A stretch of DNA of 64,000 nucleotides from Candidatus Epulonipiscium viviparus (GTDB taxonomy: Bacteria; Bacillota; Clostridia; Lachnospirales; Cellulosilyticaceae). The stretch spans positions 1,882,513 through 1,946,512 of the forward strand of contig NZ_CP117982.1 of NCBI RefSeq assembly GCF_030708075.1, in the 5' to 3' direction. Made by a program: the position numbers and the translations under genes. The notes under the pieces are model-generated. The model saw only the letters and a list, made by a program, of their open reading frames with translations, was not told where the DNA came from and ran no database searches. Shown here one piece after another: positions 56,706-64,000 of this stretch. Every line of letters begins with the position of its first letter. The stretch's first letter is position 1.

Positions 56706-58625
56706 ATGAATAAGTTAGCAAGGATGAAAGAATTAGTAACACTATTAGACAAGGCAAATTTTGCGTATGAGCAAGAAGATACAGAAATCATGTCTAACTT
56801 AGAGTATGATAAATTAGTTGTAGAATTGGAAGAACTAGAAAAAGAACTGGGTATAATTTATGGAAATAGTGTGACTCAAAAAATTGGGCACACTGTTAGT
56901 AATGAATTGGTAACAAAGAGCCATGATACTTCGATATTATCTCTTGATAAGACAAAAAAAATTGATATATTGCAAAACTTTTTAGGCAATGAAGAAGGAT
57001 TACTCTCTTATAAATTAGATGGGTTGACAGTGGTAATTAAGTATGATAATGGCAATTTAATAGAGGCAGTAACAAGAGGCGATGGCCAAGTTGGAGAAGA
57101 TGTAACAGCAAACGCAAAAACTTTTAGGAATCTACCTCTTAAAATAAAATATAAAGATAAATTGACCATTAGAGGGGAAGCAATTATCACAAACTCTAAT
57201 TTTGCAAGAATTAATATGGTAGAAGATAACAAATATAAGAATCCGCGAAATTTATGTAGTGGAAGTGTAAGGCAACTCGATTCTAGTGTAACAGCAAAAA
57301 GAAACATAGATTTTATTTGTTTTGCTGTAATGAAATGTGATAAAAATTTTGTTACAAAAAAAGAAATGTTAAAATTTTTAAAGCAGCAAGGATTTGCTGT
57401 CGTGGAAGCAGAAGTAGTGACTGATAAAACTCTAAAAACAGTGGTTGAAAAATTTACAGCTAATATAACGAATAAAGACTTTCAAGCAGATGGATTGGTT
57501 TTGTCTTTTAATGATATAGCATATAGCAAATCATTGGGAGTAACCTCAAAGTTCCCTAAGGATTCTATGGCATATAAATGGAAGGATATACAAAAAGAAA
57601 CAATTCTTGAAGCAATAGAATGGAACACATCTAGGACAGGAAAAATAAATCCAGTAGCTGTTTTTGCAGCTGTTGATTTGGAAGGAACAACTGTAACACA
57701 TGCAAGTATTCATAATATTTCTATGGTAGAAGAATTAAAATTAGGATTAGGGGACAGAATAATAGTTTATAAGGCAAATATGATTATTCCACAGATTTTG
57801 GAAAATTTATCTCAAACGGGACCGGTTGCTATTCCAAATGTGTGTAGTAAATGTGGTGGAAATACTATAATTAAACAAGAGAAAGAAACTAAAACCTTAT
57901 ATTGCGGTAATCCGAATTGTCTAGAAAAACAACTTAAACAATTAGTACATTTTGTATCAAGGAATGCAATGGATATAAAAGGGCTTTCAGAAGCAATATT
58001 AGAAAAGTTACCTATTAATGATGTAAGTGAAATTTATAGTATAGAGAAATATAAAGATGAAATTATTTCTATGAGAGGATTTGGTGAAAAATCTTATACA
58101 AAGCTAGTTAAATCGATTGATAAATCTAGAAAAGTAGCTTTGCATAGATTTGTGACAGCCTTAGGAATACCTCAAGTAGGAGTAGAAAATGCAAAATTAA
58201 TATGTAAATATTTTGTGGATAATTTAGATGCAATTCGTGCAGCATCTGAAGAAGAGTTGCACGATATTGAAGGAATTGGATCTTTGATAGCTAAAGAGAT
58301 TTATCGATATTTTAATAATGAAGAAAATAAACAATTAATAGATAAATTATTGATGGAGATAAAATTTGAACAAAAGGAAACTAATTCATCGAGTTCTTTA
58401 GATGGCAAAGTATTTGCGATTACAGGTAAATTAAATTATTTTGAAAATAGGCAAGCTTTACAGAAAAAAATTGAACAATGTGGTGGAAAAGTTAGTGAAT
58501 CTATTAGCAGCAAAACTAGTTATTTGATTAATAACGAAATAAATTCAACATCTAAAAAAAATAGTAAAGCACACGAGTTGTCAATACCAATTATAAGTGA
58601 AGAAGATTTTGTTAAAATGTTATAA
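56706..58625 (+). CDS. ligA: NAD+-dependent DNA ligase
   Basis: Seals nicks in replication and repair. 639 aa from ATG 56706, just after the pcrA stop; longer in-frame starts lie inside pcrA. The adenylated lysine is Lys103 in SYKLDGLTVV. Other signs: ILSLDKTK, the AVTRGDGQVGEDVT loop (about 120), NPRNLCSGSVRQLDS (about 180), OB fold, a Cys4 zinc finger (CSKCGG ... CGNPNC, about 382-404), four HhH units and a C-terminal BRCT domain (about 562-639, DGKVFAITGKLNYF). It is slightly shorter than the ~670 aa of most LigA and has the YEQEDTEIMSNLEYDKL start that I associate with Lachnospiraceae. Confidence 0.95.
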   Translation: MNKLARMKELVTLLDKANFAYEQEDTEIMSNLEYDKLVVELEELEKELGIIYGNSVTQKIGHTVSNELVTKSHDTSILSLDKTKKIDILQNFLGNEEGLLSYKLDGLTVVIKYDNGNLIEAVTRGDGQVGEDVTANAKTFRNLPLKIKYKDKLTIRGEAIITNSNFARINMVEDNKYKNPRNLCSGSVRQLDSSVTAKRNIDFICFAVMKCDKNFVTKKEMLKFLKQQGFAVVEAEVVTDKTLKTVVEKFTANITNKDFQADGLVLSFNDIAYSKSLGVTSKFPKDSMAYKWKDIQKETILEAIEWNTSRTGKINPVAVFAAVDLEGTTVTHASIHNISMVEELKLGLGDRIIVYKANMIIPQILENLSQTGPVAIPNVCSKCGGNTIIKQEKETKTLYCGNPNCLEKQLKQLVHFVSRNAMDIKGLSEAILEKLPINDVSEIYSIEKYKDEIISMRGFGEKSYTKLVKSIDKSRKVALHRFVTALGIPQVGVENAKLICKYFVDNLDAIRAASEEELHDIEGIGSLIAKEIYRYFNNEENKQLIDKLLMEIKFEQKETNSSSSLDGKVFAITGKLNYFENRQALQKKIEQCGGKVSESISSKTSYLINNEINSTSKKNSKAHELSIPIISEEDFVKML

Positions 58626-58645
58626 GTAGTTAGGGAGGTATTGTA

Positions 58646-59881
58646 ATGGAACAAGTGATTATATTTGTAGCACAAAAAAAATTAGAAGATAGTGATAAAG
58701 CAATTGCAGAAGGATTAGAAGAGTTGAGAGAACTGGTTGAAACTGCAGGTGCGAGTGTTATTGGTGAATTGATTCAAAAAGTAGATAAAATTAATGCAAA
58801 ACACTACCTTGGTACTGGTAAAATTGAAGAATTGAAACTATATATTGAAGAAGTTGGAGCTACTGGAGTAGTGTGTGATACAGAATTATCTCCACTCCAA
58901 ATGAAAAATTTATCTGAAATATTAGATACTAAAGTTATGGACAGAACATTAATTATTTTAGATATTTTTGCACAAAGGGCAACATCTAGTGAAGGAAAAT
59001 TGCAAGTTGAGATGGCACAGCTTAAGTATCAGTATTCTAGATTGGCAGGAACAGGTATTTCAATGTCTAGACAGGCTGGAGGTATAGGAAGTAAAGGACC
59101 AGGAGAGAAAAAATTAGAATTAGATAAGCGAAATATTAGAAAAAGAATGGATGTCTTAGAAAAAGAATTGGCAGAAGTAAAACGTCATCGTGAAATCATT
59201 AGGAAAAAACGTGTAAAAGAAGAAGTTAGAGTAGTTTCAATAGTAGGCTATACAAACGCAGGGAAATCAACGCTGCTTAATGTTCTTACAGGAAGTGACA
59301 TATATGTTGAAAAACAGTTATTTGCAACGTTGGATACTACTACTAGAAAAGCAATATTACCGTCGGGAACAGAAGTTCGTTTTGTAGATACAGTAGGATT
59401 TATTAAAAAATTACCGCATCAGCTTATAAAAGCTTTTTATTCAACTTTGGAAGAAGTAAGGTATTCTGATATAATAATTCATTTAATAGATGCATCAAAT
59501 GAGCATAATGAAAGTCATATACAGGTTGTAGAAGAGACTCTTAAAAATTTGAAAATTGAAGGGATACCAGTTTTAAAAGTTTATAATAAAGTTGATAATG
59601 AACAAGTTTATATAGAAGAATTAGAAAATCTTACTATTTCAGCTAAAACAGGATTAAATTTGGATAAATTACAATTGAAAATTGAAGAAATTTTATATGA
59701 TGAAATGAAAAAATTTACAGCAGTCGTACCATATACTAAAAATGATATTGTGGCATATTGTAATAAATATGGAGAAAAAATAGTAACATATTATCAAGAA
59801 AATGGCGTAAAGATTACTGGCTTTTTACATTTTAGTAAAATTTATAAAATTAAGCCGTTTATTTCAGTGGAATTAGAATAG
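58646..59881 (+). CDS. hflX: GTPase HflX
   Basis: Ribosome-splitting GTPase used on stalled or heat-stressed ribosomes, 411 aa. The N-terminal HflX domain has HYLGTGKIEELKLY (about residue 52) and the glycine-rich RLAGTGISMSRQAGGIGSKG (about 131) linked to a coiled coil (KRMDVLEKELAEVKRHREII). The G domain shows G1 GYTNAGKST (about 200), G3 DTVGFIKKLPHQLI (about 247) and G4 NKVD (about 313). GGGAGG precedes the ATG. It follows ligA by 20 bases, likely the last gene of the pcrA unit. Confidence 0.95.
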   Translation: MEQVIIFVAQKKLEDSDKAIAEGLEELRELVETAGASVIGELIQKVDKINAKHYLGTGKIEELKLYIEEVGATGVVCDTELSPLQMKNLSEILDTKVMDRTLIILDIFAQRATSSEGKLQVEMAQLKYQYSRLAGTGISMSRQAGGIGSKGPGEKKLELDKRNIRKRMDVLEKELAEVKRHREIIRKKRVKEEVRVVSIVGYTNAGKSTLLNVLTGSDIYVEKQLFATLDTTTRKAILPSGTEVRFVDTVGFIKKLPHQLIKAFYSTLEEVRYSDIIIHLIDASNEHNESHIQVVEETLKNLKIEGIPVLKVYNKVDNEQVYIEELENLTISAKTGLNLDKLQLKIEEILYDEMKKFTAVVPYTKNDIVAYCNKYGEKIVTYYQENGVKITGFLHFSKIYKIKPFISVELE

Positions 59882-59891
59882 GATAAATGAT

Positions 59892-60024
59892 AAAAAATAT
59901 CGCATTTAATGACATTAAACTAGTTAAGACAGCATTGATATTCCTGGATTTGGTATAAAATTTAACAGTAAATAAATTTTTTGTCGATTATTTGACAACA
60001 CATGTATTTTATGCGATATTTTTT
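59892..60024 (+). ncRNA. Candidate three-helix structured RNA between hflX and the DUF6514-like gene
   Basis: A perfect 14-base outer stem pairs 59892-59905 with 60011-60024. Inside, ACTAGTTAA (59919-59927) pairs with TTAACAGT (59962-59969) with one bulge, and TTGTC (59981-59985) pairs with GACAA (59994-59998). The 3' side of the outer stem ends in a T run, like a terminator. The arrangement suggests a three-way junction RNA or an hflX 3' untranslated structure. Alternatively the arms are ends of a tiny decayed element, though no target duplication is seen. No known class was recognised. Confidence 0.4.
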
Positions 60025-60046
60025 TCTGTCATTTTTTTAATATTTG

Positions 60047-60055
60047 TGCTATAAT
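60047..60055 (+). promoter_or_regulatory. Extended -10 promoter of the DUF6514-like gene
   Basis: TGCTATAAT, a perfect -10 with TGn extension, 44 bases before the ATG and just after the candidate RNA. Confidence 0.55.
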
Positions 60056-60098
60056 CAATTTAGAAATAGAAAAATACTAAGGATAAGGTGATTATGAA

Positions 60099-60341
60099 AT
60101 GTATGAAAAAGTTATGATAGGTGAACAGATAATTGATGGTAGGAAGCACACATATTATTTATTAGAAAAAAATTTAACATATGGTATAGAAATAGCTGCG
60201 GAAGATTATGAAAAATATATTTGCTCTCAAGTGTATTTTACAGAAAATAAAATGTTTGCTAATCAATTATGTAACAAAATATGTCAAGGAACTGTAACAG
60301 TTATAGGCTTGGAAGATGTAATTGATGATATAGTCGCCTAA
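60099..60341 (+). CDS. Small DUF6514-like protein
   Basis: 80 aa, no signal peptide or membrane segment, acidic C-terminus ending DVIDDIVA. The pattern (YYLLEKNLTYGIEIAAED, then YFTENKMFANQLCNKICQGTVTVIGLEDVI) resembles the clostridial DUF6514 family, which has no known role. AAGGTG precedes the ATG by 8 bases. It stands alone between its own promoter and a terminator. Confidence 0.7.
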   Translation: MYEKVMIGEQIIDGRKHTYYLLEKNLTYGIEIAAEDYEKYICSQVYFTENKMFANQLCNKICQGTVTVIGLEDVIDDIVA

Positions 60342-60355
60342 TTATAAAAAAGTAG

Positions 60356-60389
60356 AGAGGTATGGGTTATTCCCTATACCTCTTTTATT
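60356..60389. terminator. Bidirectional terminator between the DUF6514-like gene and mazF
   Basis: AGAGGTAT (60356-60363) pairs with ATACCTCT (60376-60383), extended by GGG/CCC, followed by TTTATTT. Converging genes share it. Confidence 0.8.
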
Positions 60390-60781
60390 TACATTATTAT
60401 AGATTTGATTCCTAGATTATTAGAAATACATTTTTCAATTTCAAACATTTTCTCAGATTTAATCGAGGCCAGGGGAGTTGTAGAAATAATTCTTTGTTTG
60501 GATATAGTACGCATTTGATCAGCTAATATAATACTATCTTTATCAATACCTTCATAATCAATTTTATCAATATAAATATGAGTAGGAAGTTTTTTACGTC
60601 TAGGTTTTGTACTTAGAGGAACACAAATAATATTTGGACTAAATTTATTGCCTATGTCATTTTGGATAATTACAACAGGTCTTATTCCACCTTGTTCACT
60701 GCCTACTACATCTTGACCAAGATCAGCAATATATACATCTCCTCTCTTGAATTCAATTAAATTTACTTCGTTTACTGACAT
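60389..60781 (-). CDS. mazF: MazF/EndoA-type mRNA interferase, without adjacent antitoxin
   Basis: Ribosome-independent endoribonuclease toxin of 130 aa. It has the family core FKRGDVYIADLGQDVVGSEQ (Arg/Gly-Asp start), GGIRPVVIIQNDIGN (catalytic Arg region, about residues 32-46), LPTHIYID (about 66) and ADQMRTISKQRI (second catalytic region, about 87). All expected residues appear intact. AAAGGA precedes the ATG. The usual ribbon-helix-helix or AbrB-like antitoxin gene is not found within 240 bases upstream, nor downstream. The antitoxin may be encoded elsewhere, as happens with some clostridial EndoA genes. Confidence 0.88.
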   Translation of the reverse strand: MSVNEVNLIEFKRGDVYIADLGQDVVGSEQGGIRPVVIIQNDIGNKFSPNIICVPLSTKPRRKKLPTHIYIDKIDYEGIDKDSIILADQMRTISKQRIISTTPLASIKSEKMFEIEKCISNNLGIKSIIM

Positions 60782-60966
60782 ATAATTTTCCTTTCTATAT
60801 AGATAAATTTACCCTTTTGTCTGTATAAATGTCAGGACTATATCAGTCGTAAATTTTATCACGGCTTCTTAAAGATTATTATGTATGTTAAAAATAAAAG
60901 ATGAGACAAAAAAAACAGGGTATTTACTAAAATAAGTATACTTCCTTTGAGAATTTTTGTCAAATA

Positions 60967-61001
60967 AAAAAGCTGTTATATCAATAAGAATAACAGCTTT
61001 T
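60967..61001 (-). terminator. Terminator of the repeat-containing secreted protein gene
   Basis: AGCTGTTAT (60971-60979) pairs with ATAACAGCT (60990-60998), flanked by A and T runs. It lies about 20 bases after the stop on the minus strand. Confidence 0.85.
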
Positions 61002-61020
61002 AAAATATAATTTAATTAAT

Positions 61021-62388
61021 TTAATTTGAGATGATAGCTATGGTAACAGCTTGCATTTGTGGAGGAAGAGACATAGTCATAGTAGGACCATAAGTAATAG
61101 TAACGATTTGACCAGCTTTAAGTTCTGTTGCTGGAACAGTTTTATTATTTTTAGTTATAAGAGTATCTGGTGTAATGTGAAAGATTTCTTCTTGATTACG
61201 AGTTTCACCAATTCGAATACTAATATTGTTATTATTTTCGAGAACTTCTGTAATTTTTACTGATTCTCTGGCGGGCATTATTTCAGCAACTATAAAATCT
61301 GCAGTTTCTTGATTAATGGTACTATCTGTTTGAGGATTGATAGCATAGGCCGCTGCTTGTGGTACACGAGATCTAGTCATAGAAGGTGAATGATAGACTT
61401 CTACAATCATACCTTCGTGCATGTTTTCAAATTGACTAATACCATTGGCAAAAGAAGTGAGATCACTGATATTTAATACAATGTAATTATCTATATTATC
61501 ATCTTTTCCAACAGGTAAAATCGTAATTTGTTTAAGTTCGGTATCGACAGTTTTAATGGTTGCACGATCAATTTTAACTGCATTTTCAGGTATTATAGTT
61601 GTTGGTTGATTGATAAGGGTAGGTGAAGAATTTGTAGTTGACTTTGATATGAGTTTACCATTTTGATCATATTCATATACGATTGGGGCAGGTATCACAT
61701 GGTTTGGATCTGGTAACATAACTGTGCCATCTATTCTAGGATTTATAATATACGCAGCTGTTTGCGGTACTCGTGACTTAGTTATAGAAGATGAGTGATA
61801 TACCTCTACAATCATACCTTCGTGCATATTTTCAAATTGACTAGTACCATTGGCAAAAGAAGTAAGATCACTGATATTTAATATAATGTAATTATCTAAA
61901 TTATCATCTTTTCCAGCTGGTAAAATGGTAATTTGTTTGAGTTCTGTATCAATAGTTTTAATAGTTGCACGATCGATTTTTATTGCATCTTCAGGTATTT
62001 TAATATCCAAATTCATAGAATGAACCTCCATTTGATCGAATGGGATAAGTGGGCTAAGAACTGTTGGTAGAATAAGTATCTGTCCTTCGTCAATTAACTG
62101 TAATTCCATGCCAAAATTTTTTCTTAAAAAATCGAGAGATATAAATATGTTTTCATTTTGAGTAATTAGATCTTTTGAAGTTAGTATGTTTGTTGGAATA
62201 TCTACTGATGTAGGTAATATTGGCGTAGGTGTTACATTAATAGTTAAATCCGGTGTAGTGTTTTCTGGAGCTATGTCTAATGTCATTACTCCATCGATAG
62301 GAGTTATATTGTTTGGAAGTAATTGTGCAAAAGTTGGTGTTCCAAGAGATAAGATTGTTAATCCAATAAATAATTTTTTTATTTTCAT
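61021..62388 (-). CDS. Secreted protein with copper-amine-oxidase-like N-terminus and duplicated domain
   Basis: 455 aa with a signal peptide (MKIKKLFIGLTILSLGTPTF, cleavage near AQ, residue 21). Residues about 70-110 (FISLDFLRKNFGMELQLIDE) resemble the Cu-amine-oxidase N-terminal domain found in many clostridial surface proteins. Residues 131-222 and 266-357 are near-identical copies sharing ATIKT.DTELKQITILP and FENMHEGMIVEVYHS. A more diverged third copy ends the protein (LKAGQIVTITYGPTMTMSLP). The pattern SxxMTxSxPPQ recurs. A cell-surface structural or binding function is likely; no enzyme motif was seen. AAGGAG lies 8 bases before the ATG. Confidence 0.78.
   Translation of the reverse strand: MKIKKLFIGLTILSLGTPTFAQLLPNNITPIDGVMTLDIAPENTTPDLTINVTPTPILPTSVDIPTNILTSKDLITQNENIFISLDFLRKNFGMELQLIDEGQILILPTVLSPLIPFDQMEVHSMNLDIKIPEDAIKIDRATIKTIDTELKQITILPAGKDDNLDNYIILNISDLTSFANGTSQFENMHEGMIVEVYHSSSITKSRVPQTAAYIINPRIDGTVMLPDPNHVIPAPIVYEYDQNGKLISKSTTNSSPTLINQPTTIIPENAVKIDRATIKTVDTELKQITILPVGKDDNIDNYIVLNISDLTSFANGISQFENMHEGMIVEVYHSPSMTRSRVPQAAAYAINPQTDSTINQETADFIVAEIMPARESVKITEVLENNNNISIRIGETRNQEEIFHITPDTLITKNNKTVPATELKAGQIVTITYGPTMTMSLPPQMQAVTIAIISN
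61318..61593 (-). repeat. Coding repeat copy B in the secreted protein gene
   Basis: 276 bases (residues 266-357), the second copy of the duplicated segment, separated from copy A by a linker of about 43 residues. Confidence 0.85.
61723..61998 (-). repeat. Coding repeat copy A in the secreted protein gene
   Basis: 276 bases (residues 131-222), closely matching copy B at 61318-61593. Substitutions are few and no length difference was seen. Confidence 0.85.
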
Positions 62389-62512
62389 TGTAGATTCTCC
62401 TTAATTATTATTTGCCTTTATACTAGTCAGACGCGGATTTTTTTTTATGTTCCACTTTTTTTTAATTTTTTGAAAATCTCGTATCGTATGTAATAGATAG
62501 TTTCATTAAAAC

Positions 62513-62553
62513 AAAAAAAGACTATTGTATATTTATACAATAGTCTTTTTTTT
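62513..62553 (-). terminator. Terminator of the rRNA-tRNA operon
   Basis: GACTATTGTATA (62520-62531) pairs with TATACAATAGTC, flanked by A and T runs. It ends the minus-strand tRNA cluster. Confidence 0.9.
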
Positions 62554-62560
62554 AATAATA

Positions 62561-62631
62561 AGCGGGTGATGGGAATCGAACCCACGTAACCAGCTTGGAA
62601 GGCTGGTGTTCTACCATTGAACTACACCCGC
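62561..62631 (-). tRNA. tRNA-Gly (anticodon TCC)
   Basis: 71 nt cloverleaf; acceptor GCGGGTG/CACCCGC, T-arm GTTCGATTC, anticodon loop CTTCCAA. No encoded CCA. Last gene of the cluster. Confidence 0.95.
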
Positions 62632-62651
62632 AAAATATAATATATTGAATA

Positions 62652-62733
62652 TGCGGATGAAGGGAGTCGAACCCTTACACCCTGCGGCGCTAGATCCTAA
62701 GTCTAGTGCGTCTGCCAATTCCGCCACATCCGC
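62652..62733 (-). tRNA. tRNA-Leu (anticodon TAG)
   Basis: 82 nt with the long variable arm of class II tRNAs; acceptor GCGGATG/CATCCGC, anticodon loop CTTAGGA. Confidence 0.95.
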
Positions 62734-62740
62734 ATACAAA

Positions 62741-62813
62741 TGAGCCACCCGGGGCTCGAACCCGGGACCACTTGATTAAAAGTCAAGTGCTCTACCTACT
62801 GAGCTAGTGACTC
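62741..62813 (-). tRNA. tRNA-Lys (anticodon TTT)
   Basis: 73 nt; acceptor GAGTCAC/GTGGCTC with one G-T pair, anticodon loop CTTTTAA, T-arm GTTCGAGCC. Confidence 0.95.
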
Positions 62814-62819
62814 GCAAAT

Positions 62820-62891
62820 CAGGGCTAGAAGGATTCGAACCTTCGAATGCAGGAATCAAAATCCTGTGCCTTACCGCTTGGCGATAACCCT
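62820..62891 (-). tRNA. tRNA-Gln (anticodon TTG)
   Basis: 72 nt; acceptor AGGGTTA/TAGCCCT, anticodon loop TTTTGAT, T-arm GTTCGAATC. Confidence 0.93.
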
Positions 62892-62945
62892 ACAGGTTTA
62901 AATACAAACAATAACCCTTTTAAACTACTTATATAATAGTTCAAA

Positions 62946-63018
62946 TGGTCGCTATAGGGTTCGAACCTATGACCCTCTGCTTGTAAGGCAGATGCTCTCC
63001 CAGCTGAGCTAAGCGACC
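62946..63018 (-). tRNA. tRNA-Val (anticodon TAC)
   Basis: 73 nt; acceptor GGTCGCT/AGCGACC, anticodon loop CTTACAA, T-arm GTTCGAACC. It lies 7 bases after the 5S gene. Confidence 0.95.
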
Positions 63019-63025
63019 GTAATTT

Positions 63026-63139
63026 TGGCAACCATCTATCCTCCCTAGTCGTCTCCAACTAAGTACTGTCGACCTTCTCAAGCTTAACCATCGTGTTCGG
63101 TATGGGAACGGGTGTTTCCAAGAGACGTATCATCACCAA
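63026..63139 (-). rRNA. rrf: 5S ribosomal RNA
   Basis: About 114 nt on the minus strand. It contains the 5S core CCCGTTCCCATACCGAACAC and pairs TTGGTGATGAT at the 5' end with the GATGGTTGCCA end. It follows the 23S gene and precedes the tRNA cluster, normal rrn order. Ends are set by eye to a few bases. Confidence 0.93.
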
Positions 63140-63219
63140 AAAATAAATAAATATTAAACACTCAAAAACAAATACTATTAACTATATAAATATTAACTAT
63201 ACAAAACCCATTTTAAATT

Positions 63220-64000
<781 letters not shown>

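Noticed and set aside
61318..61998. Repeats that at first sight could be an array
   Set aside because: They are two long coding repeats in one reading frame, not short repeats with spacers; no CRISPR array or cas gene is present in the window.
62825..63058. Minus-strand open frame of 77 codons
   Set aside because: It runs through the tRNA-Val and tRNA-Gln genes and part of the 5S gene.

Overview
The window looks like a chromosomal segment of a low-GC, endospore-lineage Firmicute of the Clostridia, most likely Lachnospirales. Supporting signs are the AT-rich coding sequence, AGGAGG-type ribosome binding sites, a SpoIVB sporulation protease, an ArgR repressor, a pyruvate:ferredoxin oxidoreductase plus an NfnAB transhydrogenase (strictly anaerobic ferredoxin metabolism), and a LigA of the type I associate with Lachnospiraceae. 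A secreted GH50-type (agarase-like) glycoside hydrolase suggests access to algal polysaccharide, so a marine or fish-gut relative (Epulopiscium / Cellulosilyticum-like) is a reasonable but unproven guess. No phage, insertion sequence or CRISPR array was seen.

Layout. 1-7.6 kb (+): 3' end of dnaX, ybaB, recR, then dxs-tlyA-nadK-argR and spoIVB; recN and spo0A, which usually sit beside argR and spoIVB, are absent. 7.8-13.0 kb (-): an isolated TerD-family gene, then the rpsL-rpsG-fusA-tuf translation operon with a clear sigma-A promoter. 13.5-22.5 kb (+): an NhaC-type Na+/H+ antiporter behind a structured leader, a large cytoplasmic-looking BNR propeller protein, and a tRNA-modification block (cysteine desulfurase, thiI, trmR-like methyltransferase, U32 hydroxylation protein). 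22.5-22.9 kb: an HxlR regulator pseudogene between two copies of the U32 gene's 3' end. 22.9-29.2 kb (+): secreted agarase-like enzyme, then an operon of a racemase-family protein, a split transketolase and a 2-hydroxyacid dehydrogenase. 29.4-40.6 kb (+): M16C and M55 peptidases, pyruvate:ferredoxin oxidoreductase, cardiolipin synthase, nfnAB. 40.7-47.6 kb (-): flotillin, then a GC-richer block with a secreted BNR propeller protein, a decayed partial copy of it, and a small secreted protein sharing its C-terminal module. 48-54 kb: orphan solute-binding lipoprotein, a leucine-rich repeat protein with a tiny downstream gene, rarA, a TtcA-like gene and a PHP phosphatase. 54.2-60.3 kb (+): yerC-pcrA-ligA-hflX and a small DUF6514-like gene. 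60.4-62.4 kb (-): an orphan MazF-like toxin and a secreted protein with a duplicated domain. 62.5-64.0 kb (-): five tRNA genes, 5S rRNA and the 3' part of a 23S rRNA gene.

How the parts work together. Housekeeping genes dominate (replication and repair, translation, isoprenoid, NADP, arginine control). Energy metabolism is ferredoxin-based: PFOR makes reduced ferredoxin and NfnAB couples it to NADPH, while the NhaC antiporter handles sodium. Accessory content is mostly extracellular: agarase-like enzyme, BNR proteins, small secreted module proteins and a substrate-binding lipoprotein, fitting a polymer-degrading life. The least explained items are a shared ~90-residue secreted module, two candidate structured RNAs (about 13.5 and 59.9-60.0 kb), two small unlisted genes (43 and 51 aa), and a dnaX A9 tract placed where a gamma-type short product would end.
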